DNA of 64,000 bases from Persicaria tinctoria (GCA_037127255.1 JBANSL010000013.1:17194688-17258687), one strand, 5' to 3'; numbered from the stretch's first letter, positions 12,178 to 24,033 are shown. The notes: a model not told the origin generated them from the letters alone. Translations and numbers: made by a program.

Positions 12178-14613
12178 GACAAAATTAAGATTTTTGTGAA
12201 TTTTTCATAATATTGAATTTTTGTGAATTGACAAAATGAGTAGGAATACTTTGTTACCACCTACTCCAGAGGTTATTACCAAAAAAAAACCTACTCCAGA
12301 GGTTGGATTATTTTTCTATAGTTATGTTGGAAGGTTGGAATAATTTTTTAACACTCCTACAAAAGTTGGGTTATGAGTAGGTTTTTAAGTGATTATTTCA
12401 ATAAATATAATATAAATAGGGTAGGTATTTAAGCGATTATTTCAATAATATGAGAAATCTATACTGCTACACTTGTAGAAGAATATGATCAATCTCAAGC
12501 ATTTGTAAGTTATAGCTAGATATTTTTATTTTATTTTTTGACGTGAGAATTTTGAAATTAATGATTAATTTCTATAGGTTTGAGCACTTAATTAAACGAA
12601 TTAAACTAAGTGGCAACTGGCGAGTCACAAGACAATCCCAAATTCCCAATGCATCCATGCCACCCTAAACACATTGCCACTTAGAATTTGAAATCTTAGA
12701 ACATCCGCTCCTATAAATTAGATTTGCTTTAGTAAATGGTAGACTCGAAAACAAATTTTGTTCGAGAAAATTAGATTTTTTATACAACCATTACTCAAGC
12801 AAATTATGAGCTCAAAACAAAGTTTAATGCTTTATAAAGTATTTGTATGGCTCAAAAAAATATAAAAGGAAACAAAAAGGGACAAGATTGCTCAAGCAAC
12901 CATATATTGAAAAACTTTGCTAAGGATGGAACGAATGCAAACGATTGACGCTCAAAAACCTCAATAACGTATCGCTCTGAAATCATTTTGATTGGGCAAA
13001 TAAATAAGGTTTTACCAAATGCTCAAGTAAGTGGGGTAGTTTTGCTCCCATGTAGATGCTTAATCACCCCAATATCTCAAACTAATTAAGGAATAATTGA
13101 TTAGCTGGAAATTAATTGATAGATCAAATTAAGTTGAACTGCATAAGCTGTAGTTAATAATTACTTACTGGCTACGGGTGTTTATTTTGGTGGCTGTTCT
13201 TGTTCTTAAAAACAGTAGATCTACCTCATATTCAATGAATTGAAGGAATCAAGGAATTCAGTGTCTCTCCGACTCTCCCCAGTCATTATAACTTGTAAGG
13301 TTTGCTTGGCAAAAATGTTTATTTGATGGGTTATATGGTAATTTAGGCTCCATCTGACCAAAAAAAAAGAAAAAATCATCGATAGCTTATTAGACCTTTT
13401 GATTTGAAATAAATATAAGATATTTTTTTTAATTAGTTTTTGGAATGTACATTACTACTACTCGAAGCTTACTCCACCCAGTTTAGCAAATATTAGCTTA
13501 TTAAGCTATATTTAACACAAATACCCATCAGCTTCAGCTATCCATAGGTTAGAGTTAGTCTTACTCGGCTTATTACAATATTAATATTAGAATTAGAATA
13601 GGAATATATTATACTATTATCATGGCAAATTTTAGTAGTGAAAGGTTAATTAGGATTTAAAATTATCAAGAATAGGCGGAATGGCAGTTATTATTTTAGT
13701 AGATTTAGATAAGAATTTATCACTTAAGATTTCTACCGTATCTAGAAGAAAACTGTATTACTAACGCAAATGATATGAAGAAACCAACCATTACCCTAAA
13801 AACACGAAACAAACAAAAAGATAATTAATTATATTCAACTTAACCAAAAATCAAAAGAGGCTATAGTTATTTTCTGCAAAAATTAAGAAAAATAAATTAA
13901 AACAAAATAAAAAATAAAGAGACGAAGCACCGTACATACCGTGAAGATGAAACTGTAACCCTCCCGGAGAACCGCAAGGAGAAACGAAGTCCGCCTCCAC
14001 ATGAAGTCAATAAAGCCCTTCGACATGTACACCTGCTCTCCCGCCGGCGAACTCGGACCGGTACCGTCCGATTTCGCCTCCAGCAAGTGGCAGTGGAGAC
14101 CTCTGAAAACGCAACGCTCGTACGCCGTCCGATCGGCGGCGACGACGAGCAGGTGGTTGATCAGCGGCCGAGTCCCCTCGCCGAGCCAGAAGCTCTCGAG
14201 GAAGAGGTCGAGCATGTCCGACGGCTGATCGTCGTCGATCCGCTCCACGTAGGCTTTGTTGATGACCGCGATTATCACAGTCTTGTTGTTCCCCTCCGCC
14301 GCCTTCTGTAGCGCCGCTGGTAAGCCGTCGCGATCGGTGTCCTTCGCCGGCGGCGCTGAGTCCAACACCTGAAACAGAATCATGGCAATGCGCGTTTTAA
14401 TTGATCGATCGATCGGTGAAGAAACTAATTGATAGAGGAAAGGAATTGAATTGAAGTAGTTACGGGAGGAGAAGGACAGGAGGAGAACAGGGAGGAGTAG
14501 TCAGCGGGGGAGAAGTTGGAGAGGAGGAAGACTAGGAGGAGGAGGAAGGAGAGGGCGATGAGGTTCGCGACGGAGGGGAAGCTCTTAAGCTTGGAGGCGT
14601 TGAAGATCTCCAT
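11169..14613 (-). CDS. Nucleotide-diphospho-sugar transferase (GT77-like, At4g15970-type), 371 aa
   Basis: Three exons on the minus strand: 14613-14464, 14368-13940 and 11705-11169. The GT-AG introns are all in phase 0 and total 372 codons. Residues 1-12 are cytosolic and 13-32 (SVANLIALSFLLLLVFLL) form a membrane anchor, as in type II Golgi glycosyltransferases. Exon 2 encodes the start of the transferase fold, with KTVIIAVINKAYVE and LLVVAADRTAYERC. Exon 3 opens with DTDVMWLRNPF, the DxD metal/nucleotide-sugar site, followed by STDWFNGH and QINTGFYRVRSN, typical of this family. GT77-like proteins transfer pentoses or related sugars in cell-wall glycan or glycoprotein synthesis; the exact donor and acceptor cannot be told from sequence. 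The C-terminus after VLADWKRF is Ser/Pro-rich and less conserved. The long second intron (11706-13939) holds a TA repeat and a MITE. Confidence 0.88.
12132..12174. repeat. (TA)n microsatellite in GT gene intron
   Basis: About 21 uninterrupted AT dinucleotides inside the last intron of the glycosyltransferase gene. Such tracts vary readily in length and may also be misassembled. Confidence 0.95.
12699..13059. mobile_element. Possible Tourist-like (PIF/Harbinger) MITE in intron
   Basis: Candidate 3-bp target duplications TTA lie at 12696-12698 and 13060-13062. The ends read GAACATCCGCTCC and, on the other strand, GCATCTACATGGGAGC, resembling the GAGCATCTAC termini of Tourist elements, although the right terminus lacks two bases. 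CTCAAGCA motifs recur near both ends. No protein is encoded. The boundaries are tentative. Confidence 0.4.
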
Positions 14614-14780
14614 TGATTTTGATGGTTAATTGGATTGGAGATTTTTGCAGGTGAAATTGGGAAGTGGAATTAGGAGTAGAGAAGTTAGGGTTTGTGATGG
14701 ACTGGTGATGGAGGAGTTTTCATAGTGGGGATTGCGGTGTGGGAGACCGGAGAGGCGGAGTGGCGTGAGGGCCGGTGCAC

Positions 14781-14788
14781 TATTTAAA
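14781..14788 (-). promoter_or_regulatory. Probable TATA box of the GT gene
   Basis: On the minus strand this reads TTTAAATA, about 170 bases upstream of the ATG at 14613. The predicted leader of about 140 bases is purine/pyrimidine-rich. Inferred from position only. Confidence 0.45.
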
Positions 14789-15155
14789 ACCTAGCTTGGG
14801 AGAAATTTGAACTCCCTTTGTAGAATTTGTATGGCAACATTGAGGGGTTTTTTCTTTCTATTTTTAAATCATTATTTAATGGTTGAAGGGCAATCTTCCA
14901 ATTAATGTAGGATTGCAATGATACATATCCATTGATCGAACAGATTAAGTAGTGAAAAGAATAAGGAAACATATGAAGTATATTTGGAATCAAGAAAGGA
15001 AGATGTTGAACTCTTTGATCTTTGCTAGCACAAAAATTAGTGAATTGGTTACTTTTTTGACAGGATCTTCAAGATGCTTTTCTACAGGGCTAAGGAGTGT
15101 TTTTTTGGACATTGTGTCAACCTAGGGACCTCAAAACAGGTAAGGGAACTAAGAA

Positions 15156-15308
15156 TTTTTTAAAAGAATACTCTTGATCACGACTCCATTGATGACCACA
15201 TCTTCTTGACCAATTTTGATAAGCGGTGGGCTCTGAAGGCCCGGAAACCGACCCTGATGAAACAATGGAAACCCATAGATGATTTTTTTTTTTAAAAGAA
15301 TACTCTTG
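15156..15308. repeat. 20-bp direct repeats flanking a 110-bp open segment
   Basis: The string tttttaaaagaatactcttg is present at about 15157-15176 and again, with a longer T-run, at about 15287-15308. The 110 bases between are clearly GC-richer than the flanks and are open in one plus-strand frame (DKRWALKARKPTLMKQW). The layout resembles a short captured or retro-inserted fragment with a target duplication. The source gene is not recognised. Confidence 0.5.
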
Positions 15309-16029
15309 GGGTTTTTTTAGGAGTTGAAGTTTATTTGGTGTATTATGGAGGTGTGGGAGGTGAAGTTTTTTTTTAAAAATAACCTTGAAAAAAATATGAT
15401 TGGTGTTTGATGGGTATAAAGTTTATAAATGGTTATTGGGAATGAAAAGTCAAAATTGCCCCTCTTCCCCCTTCCCCTTTCTTCCTCCTAGTTATATCGG
15501 TTGTGCCTGTACAACCATTTATGGCTACTCCTTCCTCCCTTCATAGTTTTTTTTCTCTTGAACAACAATTTAATACTTCTTCCTCCTTCCTCCCTTCGGT
15601 TTTTTGTTGCTCTCGAACGGCAATTTCGGTGGCAGGGTGGTTGTTGCTGGTCGAGGTCGCTGAAATCGAACAAGCAGCAGCCCTCATTGGGCGGGAGAGA
15701 TCGCCAAACGCCATAAATTTTGGTGGCTGGAGGTGGTTGCTTCTGGTCGAGGTCGCCGACAGTGGTGAGGTTGGTGGTGGCGGTGGCTGAATTGAGGGGC
15801 AAATGGGGGTTTTATTTACACCCAAAAAAATTAACCTCCATAATCTTAACACCCCCCCCCCCCCAGGTTTTGATTTCAAGGAAATTAACCTGCACCTTGA
15901 ACCCATGGAAGTTGATGCCATAGCTGCTATCAAACACCCGCTCGAGAGGTTAATTTTTTTTTAAATCTAAACAGGATACCCCAGATAAAGAAGACGTAAT
16001 CACAAGAACAATCAAACCAAAGAATAACG

Positions 16030-16541
16030 TACCCTCGCCAAAGAAATGTCATTAGATGGTGTAAACCTGAGGAAGACAGTTTCAAGCTTAATTTTGATGG
16101 TGCTAAAATCTCTTTTGGTTGTGCTGCAGGTTTCTTGATTAGAGACAACGAAGGAAGAGTGATGGCTTGCGACGCCAAAAAAAATGTGGGAAGGTGTCAG
16201 CTTTACAGGCCGAGGCAGTCAGATTGCAGCTCAAACTAGTGGAAGCTTGGAAGTGGGGGATTCAAAGACTTGCTATGGAAGGCGATTCCCTCGCAATCGT
16301 GAATGCGGTCAAGGGAGCCTGGTTGACACCCTAAGAGATCGAAATGCTTATTTCGAATGCTCTCATTTTGCTCGGTTCTTTTGAGACAATCTCCATTGCC
16401 CACATCTTCAAGAAGGCCAACACGGCGACCGATCGCCTTGCTCACCTAGGCTTGGATTCAGCTTCTTCCCGTTGGAGTTCCGACTTTGAGTTCCAAACTC
16501 TCATCCAGAAGGACGCTCTATGGTGGTACAACAATGGTTGA
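16030..16541 (+). pseudogene. LINE-type RNase H (RVT_3) remnant
   Basis: The translation from 16045 reads IRWCKPEEDSFKLNFDGA, then GFLIRDNEGRVMAC, the opening of the RNase H domain with its first Asp. After an A8 run at about 16178-16185 the frame shifts and continues ALQAEAVRLQLKL and MEGDSLAIVNAVKG (second and third acidic residues), ending AHIFKKANTATDRLAHLG and a stop at 16541. A poly-A-like run follows at 16567-16575, as expected for a LINE 3' end. There is a further frame change near 16340. It is a dead 5'-truncated copy. Confidence 0.75.
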
Positions 16542-16575
16542 TACTCCCCAAAATTTTGCCTTTGTAAAAAAAAAT

Positions 16576-17554
16576 GTAGGGAGTACTTCCTAGTCTTATT
16601 ACCCATGTTTTTGCGGTTTTTTTTTAATAAATTATATCTCACCAAAAAACATTGAATTATATAGGGAAAGATTTAAATGGAGAATTTAATTTCTTTTAAT
16701 TTTGTTAAATGTTTACAAAAACTTATAAAAATTCATAAACAAATCGTAGGGCAATAGCCTTTGAATTCACCAAGCATATATATGATCGATGGCTCGATGC
16801 CATAACAACACGAACAAAGAGAAATCCGGATAAGTAGAAAAACTATTTTTACAATTAAAATGAAAAAAGTTTTTTTGCCTCAAATTATATGTACCACTTC
16901 AATTTTGCAAAAATAAAAAATCAACCCGAATTAAACCTTTAAAGTTTCCTGCACTAATATTGGATCACATATATACCGAGATCACGAATCATCTCAAAAA
17001 GATCGATTTGATCTTATCATCAATTTATTGACTAAACAAATATATTGATTAAGGAGGTTTTTCATATCCAATAATCCAAAAGATTTTTTTAATAGTCTAT
17101 TAATTATTGATTATAAAAGTATGTATAAATAAATATCATTCGACAAATTTAACAAAAAAACTAAATAAATAGATAAATTAAATATAATAATATAAAATAT
17201 TCACATATTTTTATTTTATTAAATACAATATCATTCCGACTTATGTTAGTTTCAATTTTTAAATATCTAAGTATCATAAAATCCTCAAATATCTTGACCA
17301 AAAAAATCAATAAACAAAAAGTTTAAATATTATTAATTCATTAATTCAAAAAAAATCTCATTGTTAGGTGTTTTCAAATCATTATTTAAAAAGTCTTGAA
17401 AAAATTAATTTAAATTTATTAATAATATTATTTGATTTATTATTTCCTGGCTTAAAAAAACACACTACCTTAAAACTAACATATAGGTAAAAGGTAAAAG
17501 TAGTTTAAAATTAACATATAGGTAAACACACTACCTTAAAACTTAATGCAAACT
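16576..17554. other. AT-rich DNA, no gene seen
   Basis: Roughly 1 kb of very AT-rich sequence between the LINE remnant and the broken MULE gene. It has no family motifs and no clear inverted or direct repeats long enough to bound an element. Confidence 0.5.
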
Positions 17555-17891
17555 ATAATGAAAATTTACATTTTAGTACATGATATACACCAACTTTTCC
17601 CTGTGAACTAGCCATGTGTCCTCGAGGTACCTCATCAAGTTTTCATACTAAGTTCCCCACTTGGCTGTCATTGCACCTAGCCGTCGATGGTATGTTTGTT
17701 GTGATCCTGACTTGATCAAACATGTGGCTTGATTGTAGAACCTCTTCTAAATAACCTTTGTTTACACTATTTTTATACCTGCCAAGCCCACCTATCGTTC
17801 CTCAACACATGTCACTCGCATAACATATGCTTCACATCCAAGAAAACATTCTCTAATGTTGTAAGACCCTAGCTCCCTATCGGTGACTATC
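17555..17891 (-). pseudogene. MULE/FAR1-type transposase, C-terminal piece
   Basis: On the minus strand the first codons read IVTDRELGS, matching the VTDREL block around the second catalytic Asp of MULE transposases. The sequence then follows the CRWH-type region (degraded, as AYVMRVTCVEER). Near 17620 it reads YLEDTWLVHREKLVYI, matching the family's WL..YKEKFV block. Stops and frame changes are present. The piece ends abruptly at the CTATC duplication where Ty3-1 begins, and its upstream partner resumes at 26931. Confidence 0.8.
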
Positions 17892-18680
17892 TGATGAGTT
17901 TCTTCTTGAGGATCCTTAAATCGTAGTACAAACTAAGTCGGAACAAACCTCGAAGCAACCAGTGGAAGATAGGTGATAGAGATAGATTTCGGTGGAATAT
18001 TTTTGGTATTTTTGTGATAATGATAAAAACTCATATTTGGGGGAATACAAACTGAACTTTATAAAGGATAGGTGAACAAAAACATGTGGATATGACTCAC
18101 CACAAGTTCTTGAACAAAGATCAAGTACAAATGGATATTATGCACCGAAAATACAAGATTGGGCCTTTGATATGACTCACGAAGGAGATGAAGTTTTCAA
18201 GCTTCAAATGGCATCCCCCTAACGGCTACAATGGATGAATAATATAGAGGAAGTTTGTGGACAACTTGTGCATTGAGAAAAAGGTGGCTTGCATTAAATG
18301 CAATCTTAGAAGTTGTTCTTTGCACAAAAGCACCAGCTCCATGGGGGATGTATTCCTTGATGTCTTCTCTTCCCAATGTGCCTTTAAATGCATGATAAGT
18401 TTGAATTTGGATCTGATTTGCCTCCATAATCATCAAAGGGAACCGAGGCATTTTCGGGCTTCTTGGGTTGCGGGTTGTGATCTTCAATTTGTTGTAAACT
18501 TATGAATGTTTGACCTTGATCTTCATAGTTTATGGAAATGGTTAAGATTCCTTGAAGAAGGTCGGCTTGAAGACATCTTGCCGAGCTCGAGTGATGGAAC
18601 CGAGAGGCTGCTCATTTGATGTGTCATTTGGAGCTTTGGTAGGTCTTGCTTCTTTATTGATCATAGGTGTAATCACATCA
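17892..18680 (-). repeat. 3' LTR of Ty3-1 (789 bp)
   Basis: Matches 25009-26930 apart from substitutions, the inserted Harbinger-like element, and a 36-bp segment present only in the right LTR (near 25325-25360). Lengths agree: 1922 minus 1097 minus 36 equals 789. Confidence 0.9.
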
Positions 18681-19863
18681 TCCTCCCTTCATTGAAAAAG
18701 GATTCGTCCTCGAATCAGACCCGTCATTTTGTTCATCATCACCTACAACAAAAGGAGATAAGCCAGCAACATTGAACACATCATGAATACCATACTCACC
18801 AAGAAGCTCAATTATGTAGGCATTGTTGTTGATCTTTTCAAGCACTTGAAATGGGTCATCTCCTCGTGGCTTCAGCTTGGAATTTCTCAATGTAGGAAAT
18901 CGATCTTTTCTAAGGTGAATCCATACAAGATCACCTGGTTCAAAGATGACTTTCTTTCTTCCTTTGTTAGCTTGATGCACATATTAGGCAGTTCTCTTTT
19001 CAAGTTGCAAATGAGTGGACTCGTGTAAACTCTTGATTGTGCTAAGCTTGGGTTGCTTTTTCAACACTTTCTTGATATTTCATGGAGTGGGAAACCAAGT
19101 CAAGAGGAATAATGTGATTCTTTCCATACACAACTTCAAATGGTGTCTTCTTGGTGGCCGAGTGGACTAACCTTTTGTAGGCAAATTTAACAAAAGCAAG
19201 ACATTCTTCCCACCTACGAAGGTTAGTTTTAAACAAAGATCGAAGCAAAGCACCAAGAGTTCTATTCACAACTTCAGTTTGTCCATCCGTTTGAGGATGA
19301 CAAGATGTAGAGAAAAACAACTTAGTTCCTAATTTAGACCAAAGTGTTTTCCAAAAATAACTAAGAAACTTAGCATCACGATCAGAGACAATGGTCTTAG
19401 GAATTCCATGCAATCTAACAACTTCTTTAAAGAACAAATCAGCCACATGAGAAGCATTGTCGGTTTTATTACATGCAATGAAATCAGCCACATGAGAAGC
19501 ATTGTCAGTTTTATTACATGCAACAAAAATAGAGTCTCTCCCCCTTTTGGATTGAGGAAGTCCCAATACAAAGTCCATAGAAATGTCTTCCCAATGAGCA
19601 TGAGGAATAGGCAGGGGAGTATACAATCCATGGAGATTCATTTTCGACTTAGCATTCAAACAAGTAGTACATGCAGTACAAAACTTCTCTACATCCCTAT
19701 GCATGCGAGGCCAAAAGAAGTGCTCCTTCAAAGTATTCAAGGTTTTGGTAACACCAAAATGTCCCATTAAACCGCCTTCATGAGCCTCATGAACAAGCAA
19801 CCTACGAATAGAACTACTAGAGATGCAAAGTTTTTCACACTTAAAGAGATAACCATCATGCAT
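18678..19863 (-). pseudogene. Ty3-1 integrase and C-terminal domain
   Basis: Integrase inserts the cDNA into host chromatin. The zinc-binding HHCC module is visible as [19 protein letters not shown] and CTACTTC. The catalytic D,D,E residues lie in MDFVLG, SDRDAKF and [12 protein letters not shown]. The C-terminal part reads PGDLVWIHLRKDRFP and FNVAGLSPFVVGDD, ending RTNPFSMKGG and a stop just before the LTR. A 45-bp tandem duplication (19437-19526) repeats [10 protein letters not shown] and replaces the expected segment, and the frame changes between 19042 and 18980. No chromodomain is clear. Confidence 0.85.
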
Positions 19864-20015
19864 GTAAAACTGATCACTAGCTACTACCCTTATTCATGCA
19901 ATTGTGATAGATTTCACCAAAATCAACATCATTAGCATATAATTCACGCATGAAAGCAAAGCCCAATATTTTAGCATCTAGGGTAGAGATAAGAGAATAC
20001 CTCCTTGAAAGTGCA

Positions 20016-20553
20016 TCAACCACTACATTGTCTTTCCCTTTTTTTGTACTTGATCACATATGGGAAAGCTTCTATGAATTCAACCCACCTAGCATGTCTC
20101 TTGTTTAGTTTGCTTTGGCCTCTTAAGAACTTGAGTGCCCCATGATCATAATGGATGACAAACTCTTTAGGCAAGAGGTAGTGTTGCCATGTTTTGAGCA
20201 CACGAACAAGAGCATACAATTCTTTGTCATAGGTAGGGTAGTTCAACTCAGCGCCACTCAATTTTTTTATTAAAGAAGGCAATGGGGCGCCCTTCTTGCA
20301 TCAACACTCCTCCAAGGACAATGCCGGATGCATCACACTCTATCTCAAAAGTCTTCGAGAAATCTGTTAAGACCAATAGAGGGGCATTGGTTAGTTTCTC
20401 CTTAAGAATTTCAAAAGCTTGTTCATGTGGTTTATTCCATGTGAATGGAACATTCTTTTAGTGAGCTCGGTCAAGAGAGAAGCCAAAGTGCTAAAATCCC
20501 TTACAAATCTGCGGTAGAACCCCGCTAACCCTAGAAAACTCCTCAGTTGAGTC
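20016..20553 (-). pseudogene. Ty3-1 RNase H region
   Basis: Reads [30 protein letters not shown] and so on, the Ty3 RNase H core, then [17 protein letters not shown]. Upstream sequence to 20553 encodes the finger linking RT to RNase H (FYRRF-like), ending at the hAT insertion. Several stops interrupt the frame. Confidence 0.75.
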
Positions 20554-21127
20554 TAGACCCGGGCAAACGCGGGCTTGGGTCGGGCTTTAACCTAAATTTT
20601 ATCCCCGTGTTGCGGGCACATGCCGGGCTAAGCCCGCTTAACGGGTTGAAAACATTTTCCGATCCAATCAACCCGTCCGCTATTGCGGGCACGGGCAACC
20701 CGCGAGTACCCGCCAAATTTTAGCCCTAAACTGTTAGATTTTTTTCCACAAGAAATTGAACTACAAAATGAGTGATGTACACGTTAAAAGGGGGGGAAAG
20801 TGGCAACATTTGCTGTTAATGGCTGTGTATTGCTATACCTTAGTACTTGTTAGACATTTAGCTTTAGGAATTACGTACTGAATTAGGATTTAGGGTATAC
20901 CACCGAACTATATAAATTTTTTTTTTTCTTATAATTAATAATATATATATATATAATAGCGGCCACCCGTTACGGGCTTAGCGACCCGTAACAGGTCGAT
21001 TGACCTACCCAATCCTATACCTGCTACGGGCGCGGGTCGGGCTTAGCGGCCCGCTTGAGCTTTTCCCTCTACTCAAGCCTGTCCAACAAGGTGGGCAGGC
21101 CGGCCCGCCCGCGTTTGCCCATGTCAA
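20554..21127. mobile_element. Non-autonomous hAT element inside Ty3-1 pol (574 bp)
   Basis: Ends read TAGACCCGGGCAAACGCGGG and, inverted, TTGACATGGGCAAACGCGGG. They are flanked by 8-bp repeats GTTGAGTC (20546-20553) and CTTGAGTC (21128-21135), seven of eight identical. The subterminal parts are rich in GGGC/GCCC and the middle is AT-rich. It lies within the conserved RT segment between KVKAIQE and the FYRRF block, and so arrived after Ty3-1. No transposase is present. Confidence 0.85.
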
Positions 21128-21660
21128 CTTGAGTCATGGTCGTGGGAGTAGGTCATTCTTGGATGGCCTTAACCTTCTCTTCATCAACCTTCAATCCTGC
21201 CTTGCACATAATAAAGCCAAGGAAAACAACATGATCCGAGCAAAAATGACATTTCTTGAAGTTAACATATAATTTTTGTTCCCTCAAAACTTCTAAGATC
21301 AGCCTAAGATGCTCAACATGCCCATGTAATGTGCGGCTATAAATCAGAAACAAATTTACCTAGGAAATGGTTTATCAAACGCATAAAGGTGCTAGGAGCA
21401 TTAGTTAAACCAAAAGGCATTACTAACCACTCATATATACCATATTTTATCTTGAACGTTGTTTTCCATTCTTTTCCTTCCTTCATTCGAATCTGGTGGT
21501 AGCCACTTTTCAAATTAATCTTAGAAAACATGTTGGATCCATGAAGTTCATCAAGCATATCATCTAGGCGTGGAATTGGATGCCTATACTTGATGGTGAG
21601 GTTGTTGATGGCTCGACAATCAACACGCATACGCTATGATCCATGTTTCTTAGGCACAAG
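21128..21660 (-). pseudogene. Ty3-1 reverse transcriptase region
   Basis: Shows [57 protein letters not shown] and [15 protein letters not shown], all hallmarks of Ty3 RT. The YxDD catalytic box expected after FLGKF is missing: the sequence runs into [13 protein letters not shown] after a small deletion. The thumb continues with FKKCHFCSDHVVFLGFI until the hAT element cuts it. Confidence 0.85.
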
Positions 21661-22430
21661 GATGATGGCACATAGCCTTTCTCCATAAGTTCTTGCAGTT
21701 GTCTTTGAAGCTCCTTTGTCTCAGCTGGATTAGTGCGGTACGCAACCTTGTTGGGTATTGTTGCTCCAGAAATGAAGTCAATTTGATGCTCTATTCCCAT
21801 TAATAGTGGAAGACCATTGAGAATTTCTTCTTGCAATAAATCTTCAAATTCCTGCAATAAAGTCGAAACGAGTGGAGGTAGATCATTCAAACCTTGATAA
21901 ACAAAAAAATTATCTTTGAAAAGCACAAGAAAACATGTTTTACGCCCCTGAATTGCATACTTCACTTCTTTTGTCTTAGCTAGGAGAATCTGGTAAGAAC
22001 TAGTCATGTTTGAGCCAATGGCTAGCCTTTTCTTTTGCTTTCTTTTCTCCAAGTTAGCTACATGGCCAACCACAATCTCCTGAGGGGTCATAGGATGAAG
22101 TGTGATTCTCTTACCTTCACTTTGGAATGTGTGCTCATTGGTGACTCCATTGTGGATGACATCATGATCATATTGACATGGTCTCCCTAAAAGAAGGTTA
22201 CACGCTGTCATGGAAAGAACACATCACAAAGGATCTCATCTTTATACCCTCCAATTACAAATGCAATCATGGCTTGCTTGTCAACTCTTAGAGGTTCCAT
22301 GGAATTCAGCCAATTCAAGGTGTATGGTTGTGGATGTGGGCTGCATTTGAGGTTGAACTTATCTACAACTTCTTGATCAATAAGATTGCAAAAAGATCAT
22401 CCATCAACTATCACACTACATACCTCGTCT
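21661..22430 (-). pseudogene. Ty3-1 protease and PR-RT linker
   Basis: Minus-strand translation gives MTACNLLLGRPCQYD at 22211, the block that follows the aspartic protease fold in plant Ty3 polyproteins. Before it, near 22390, the active-site strand appears as IVDG followed by a stop and SFCNLI. The linker includes LPPLVSTLLQEFEDL and GIEHQIDFISGATIPN, leading into RT. Interrupted by stops. Confidence 0.7.
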
Positions 22431-22487
22431 TTAATTAGGCATCGAGTATGGAAGAGGGTTTCTCTTTGAGTGGGAAAAGAACGAGCA

Positions 22488-23936
22488 TCATTGGAGATCA
22501 ATGTTCTCTTCACCATAAAATATTACAGCCGCATTAGCATGAATATCCTCTTCCTCATCTCTTAAGGTTGGCTCTTCTTGGCTCTCCTCCTCAGATTCAT
22601 ACTCTTCTTGATCATTGAGTAGCACTTGCTTTCGGGTAGGGCATTCTCTAGAGAAATTACCCCTACCCAAGCACTTGAAGCACTTGAGATCCCGAGTACG
22701 GGATTCAGATTCACCCTTTGGATTCAGAACATTAGGCTTGTTGCTTCTTGGGTCTTGGGTTGGTAGTTGGGTTTCTCGCCGCGTGGATGGCCTTGAGGGC
22801 TCACTTCTTGGCTTATTTCGGTATGGAGTTGATGTAGTTCTTGGACTAGGGTTTGAACTCCAAGGTTTCGAGCCATGTGTTCCCTTTCTCCGTTGAAGGT
22901 TTTGGTACACTTGGTTAGTCTAATGTAGCACCTCCTTAACTTGACTTCCTATGCCAAAACGTTGCATTTCAACATGTGAAGCAATATCTAAATTCAGTCC
23001 ACCGATAAATTTTGAAATATACCTTTCGGGAAATCGGATTCCCGATCTAAAAAAAAGATGATTGAGTTCCTTGTAGATCTCATCGGGAGTGCGGGAGCCT
23101 TGCTTAATGTGTTCCAATTTGACTTGGACACGATCCACATAATCTTCGGGCATAAATATTTCTCTTAGGGCTGTTTTGAGATCCTCTCAAGTGGTGATAG
23201 GAGGGTATCCCATATATGCTCTCTCTTGCTTTTCTTCTTGCCACCATGAGTATGCAAAATCTGAAAAATGAATTGTAGCAACAACCACTCTTTGAGCATC
23301 ATGGTAACCATAGTAATAAAAAATGGACTCAACTTTGGAGTCCCAATCCATGTATGCCTCAACATCGGAAGTTCCGGCAAATTGAGGGATGGTAAGCTTG
23401 ATGCCATGGTGTTGATCTCACCCCATATCTTGGCAATACTCACGCTCCTCATTTTGGTACCTTCTATGAAACATGCCATCAAATCTAGCATGTTGAGCTT
23501 GTTGTGAATTGTGTCGGGGCATCCTAAGTGGTTGGGGTTGTTGTGGGTACGGTGGATCTTGAGCATAATGAGCTCATGGATGCTCCTTTCGATCTTTAAA
23601 ACTTATGTTATCATCAAAATCAGTTTGGTAATTAAGTGGTCGCCGGGACATTTGGGGCCATGTCTCATTGTGAGGGCCTTTTGTTTGACCACGCCCTTAT
23701 GGAGTCCCATTGGGATCACTCTCATACCCGGAGTCATGTGGCTCATCATTTCTGTCATTGGTTCTAATACCACTAAGTCTATGCTCAATCCTTTCATCTA
23801 GGGCTCCCAATAGGTCAGCCCTAGTCCTCTCATACTCTTTTCGGCTCGCAGCTACATCTTCTTCCCTAGATTGTCGAAGAATGGCTTGCAAATCAGGTAG
23901 GGTGATAGATCTTCCTTCATTCCCTACATTAGACAT
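22488..23936 (-). pseudogene. Ty3-1 gag (broken into several frames)
   Basis: The start MSNVGNEGRSITLPDL is at 23936. The capsid region is split over frames at 23566-23165 and 23153-22920 (MPEDYVDRVQVKLEH). The nucleocapsid end lies at 22910-22488, with a Ser/Pro-rich tract and the zinc knuckle CFKCLGRGNFSRECP. In the knuckle the His expected at the third ligand position is Asn, so the CCHC motif is spoiled. An acidic tail follows (SEEESQEEP). At least three frameshifts separate the parts. Confidence 0.8.
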
Positions 23937-24033
23937 GTTTTCCTACACACAAATGCACAAACAAAAGGAAAAACAAAGAAGAACCGAGAAAATCACAAAA
24001 ATATGCAAACACGTTAGGGTTAGAAATCAAAAG

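Noticed and set aside
15488..15933. Overlapping frames on both strands as coding genes
   Set aside because: Low-complexity, mutually antisense, no conserved motif; probably part of a repeat.
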